DNA of 64,000 nucleotides. Origin: Mesobacillus boroniphilus JCM 21738. Its GTDB lineage: Bacteria; Bacillota; Bacilli; Bacillales; Cytobacillaceae. The translations under genes were made by a program, and so were the position numbers. The stretch is from contig NZ_BAUW01000004.1 of assembly GCF_000517385.1 (NCBI RefSeq), positions 1 to 64,000 on the forward strand. Reading direction: 5' to 3'. Positions 62,374 through 64,000 of the stretch are shown piece after piece; position 1 is the first letter of the stretch; each line of letters opens with the position of its first letter. The notes under the pieces were generated by a model. That model saw only the letters and a list, made by a program, of their open reading frames with translations. It did no database searches and was not told the DNA's origin.

Positions 62374-63983
62374 CATTTCACATACTCCGCAACCCGATTC
62401 CGTCCCGATCGCTTCGCACCAACATATAATGCCCTATCAGCATGTCTGATCAATGCGAGTGAATCTTCGGCATCCTGCGGGGCGGTGGCCACACCGATTG
62501 ACGCGGTGATATCGATCAGGATCTGCTTTCCTTCTTCATCCATAGATTGCAAGAGAGTGAAAGGCTCGTTGGCAATCAGCAGCCGGATTTGTTCTGCCAG
62601 TTTCAGGGCATCGCCTTTCATCATGTCAGGCAGAAGGAGCACAAACTCTTCCCCCCCATAGCGGGCAACAGTGCCAATATCTCCGATTCTATTCCTAAGC
62701 CGTTCAGCAAGTTCGATTAAAATCTCATTTCCGCTTTGGTGTCCATATGTATCATTGACGGATTTGAAGTGGTCGATATCGAGCAGTATCAGGGAAAGAA
62801 GACCCCTTTTGCCTTTTTGTAATTTTCCAAATTCTGAGGATAGCATGTTTTCAAAGTAGCGATAATTGTACAAGCCGGTCAGTGCGCAATGCTCGCTGTT
62901 CTTCTTTGCTTTTTCGTGGTGCCTTGCGTTTTCAACCGCGACCGCAAAGTGCGAACAAAGGATGTCGACAATCATCAGCTGTGATTTTTCAAATGCCCTT
63001 TTTTTGTTTGCTGCCAGGACGAGGACACCGATAACCTGGTTATTCCTGACGATCGGTACACTGAGGATACTTTCTGCAACTGTCGGAATATAGCCTGAAT
63101 TAATATGCTTCCATTGTTTTTTCGAATGGAAAAGAACAGGCTTTTTCTCTGCCCATACAAGCCCGCTAATTCCTTGCCCTCTTTCAAGAGGCTCGGCAAC
63201 CGGCTCAAGGACTTCCCCAAACTCCACCTTATGGATGAGTTTTAATTCTCTTTCTTCTTCTACATCCAAAATGTAAGCATAGTCAACCGGCAGCATCTCA
63301 ATCAGTTTTTGCACAAAAAGGTCAAGTACATCATCAGACCTTAGCCTTTCAGCCAACTGGTGCCCAATCTCAGCGGCACTTTGTAAATATTGGTTTACCT
63401 TTCCGCTTGAATAATAGAGACTGAGAATGATAGATAGACTCGCGAAAGGAATCCCAACAAACAGTAATGAGTAGATCCCCATCTCACTCTGGTATAGTTC
63501 ATAAAGTATGAAGCCTACAGGGAATGTAATCAAGGTCGTAACTGTTTCCCAGATGAAGTCTTTTCCGAAATAAGGCCCCTTAAGTTTTAGTACGACTGCT
63601 TGCAGCAATACCAGGAATAAAGTATTCACTCCATAATTGCTAATGCCGTAGACCGTTCCTAAAATATAAGTATATTGATCGTCGGCCAAATGAGCACCGT
63701 GGGTTCCTCCGAGAGCATAAAATACTAGCCCACTCACTAATGATACGATGAAGAACATCAATGAGTTCAGGGGGAATCTGTGTAAATCGGACTTTTGTAC
63801 ACGAAGCCTCATTAAAAGAATTAGTACGGAAATTTGCATCAAGACCATTTCAACAAAAATACCGTAAGTCAGGAATACTGCGAGCGATACCCACTGTATA
63901 AGAAAAATTGGCGTATTGTTGACGACCATTGGCATAGCAGCCACCACGGACATCAATAAGAGGAAGGTAAATACTTCCCACAA
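62373..63983 (-). CDS. Membrane GAF-GGDEF diguanylate cyclase (YtrP-like), 5' end uncertain
   Basis: Predicted to make c-di-GMP from two GTP. 536 aa within the window: about six TM helices (residues 1-200), a GAF sensor domain (about 225-355, VDYAYILDVEEERELKLIHKV ... SILSVPIVRNNQVIGVLVLAANKK) and a GGDEF domain (about 365-535) with an intact active site ARYGGEEFVLLLPD and DIDHFKSVNDTYGH. A RIGD sequence lies seven, not five, residues before GGEEF, so there is no canonical inhibitory I-site. The architecture resembles B. subtilis YtrP. The only in-window start is a TTG at 63981-63983 with a weak ribosome binding site, and the frame stays open to the window edge, so the true start may lie beyond. 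Confidence 0.88.
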   Translation of the reverse strand: MWEVFTFLLLMSVVAAMPMVVNNTPIFLIQWVSLAVFLTYGIFVEMVLMQISVLILLMRLRVQKSDLHRFPLNSLMFFIVSLVSGLVFYALGGTHGAHLADDQYTYILGTVYGISNYGVNTLFLVLLQAVVLKLKGPYFGKDFIWETVTTLITFPVGFILYELYQSEMGIYSLLFVGIPFASLSIILSLYYSSGKVNQYLQSAAEIGHQLAERLRSDDVLDLFVQKLIEMLPVDYAYILDVEEERELKLIHKVEFGEVLEPVAEPLERGQGISGLVWAEKKPVLFHSKKQWKHINSGYIPTVAESILSVPIVRNNQVIGVLVLAANKKRAFEKSQLMIVDILCSHFAVAVENARHHEKAKKNSEHCALTGLYNYRYFENMLSSEFGKLQKGKRGLLSLILLDIDHFKSVNDTYGHQSGNEILIELAERLRNRIGDIGTVARYGGEEFVLLLPDMMKGDALKLAEQIRLLIANEPFTLLQSMDEEGKQILIDITASIGVATAPQDAEDSLALIRHADRALYVGAKRSGRNRVAEYVK

Positions 63984-64000
63984 TGATAAATCACCAGGAG

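Overview
The window looks like a chromosomal segment of an aerobic, spore-forming Bacillaceae species (Bacillus or Mesobacillus-like; inferred from gene content and order, not from a search). It is dominated by housekeeping and sporulation genes in the order known from the Bacillus subtilis aspS-hisS-relA-apt-recJ-secDF-spoVB-tgt-queA-ruvBA-bofC-coxA-safA-nad-pheA-obg-rplU-spoIVF-min-mre-radC-maf-spoIIB region. Most genes are on the minus strand. A type IV pilus locus follows spoIIB.

Layout. 1-0.4 kb: an intergenic repeat copy and 6S RNA. 0.45-4.2 kb: aspS, hisS with a T-box leader, and a small HTH gene. 4.3-9.1 kb: a secreted five-SH3b amidase, a 53-bp tandem repeat, dtd, relA. 9.4-16.2 kb: apt, recJ, a LapA-like gene, a CDF cation exporter, secDF. 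16.4-24.6 kb: comN, spoVB, DUF421 and small membrane genes, yajC, tgt, queA, a DUF2905 gene, ruvB, ruvA. 24.9-29.5 kb: spore genes bofC, coxA, a CotS-like kinase-fold gene and a very long Met-rich safA. 29.6-35.2 kb: nadA, nadC, nadB diverging from nifS and niaR (NAD synthesis and its repressor). 35.3-39.9 kb: pheA, pheB, obg, spo0B, rpmA, prp, rplU with an L21 leader. 39.9-50.6 kb: RNase G/E, spoIVFB/FA, minD/C, mreD/C/B, radC, maf, spoIIB.

50.6-62.4 kb is the most accessory-looking part: a near-complete type IV pilus system. A minus-strand operon carries an unknown membrane protein, a VanW/G5 protein, PilB, PilT, PilC, a major pilin, a prepilin peptidase, PilM, PilN and PilO. A divergent plus-strand operon carries three minor-pilin-like proteins. 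PilB begins with a tandem MshEN-type motif known to bind c-di-GMP, and a membrane GAF-GGDEF diguanylate cyclase gene lies next door, so a c-di-GMP-controlled pilus is plausible.

Two other points run through the window. First, a family of about 110-240 bp intergenic repeats (six copies) folds into a conserved hairpin with compensatory base changes. Second, at least 18 single-base frameshifts break otherwise well conserved genes (hisS, dtd, relA, recJ, secDF twice, queA, safA, nadA, nadB, rng, minC, mreB, pilN, pilT twice, pilB, pilX). Nearly all are deletions in short homopolymers. I read them as sequencing errors and annotate each gene over its full restored span.
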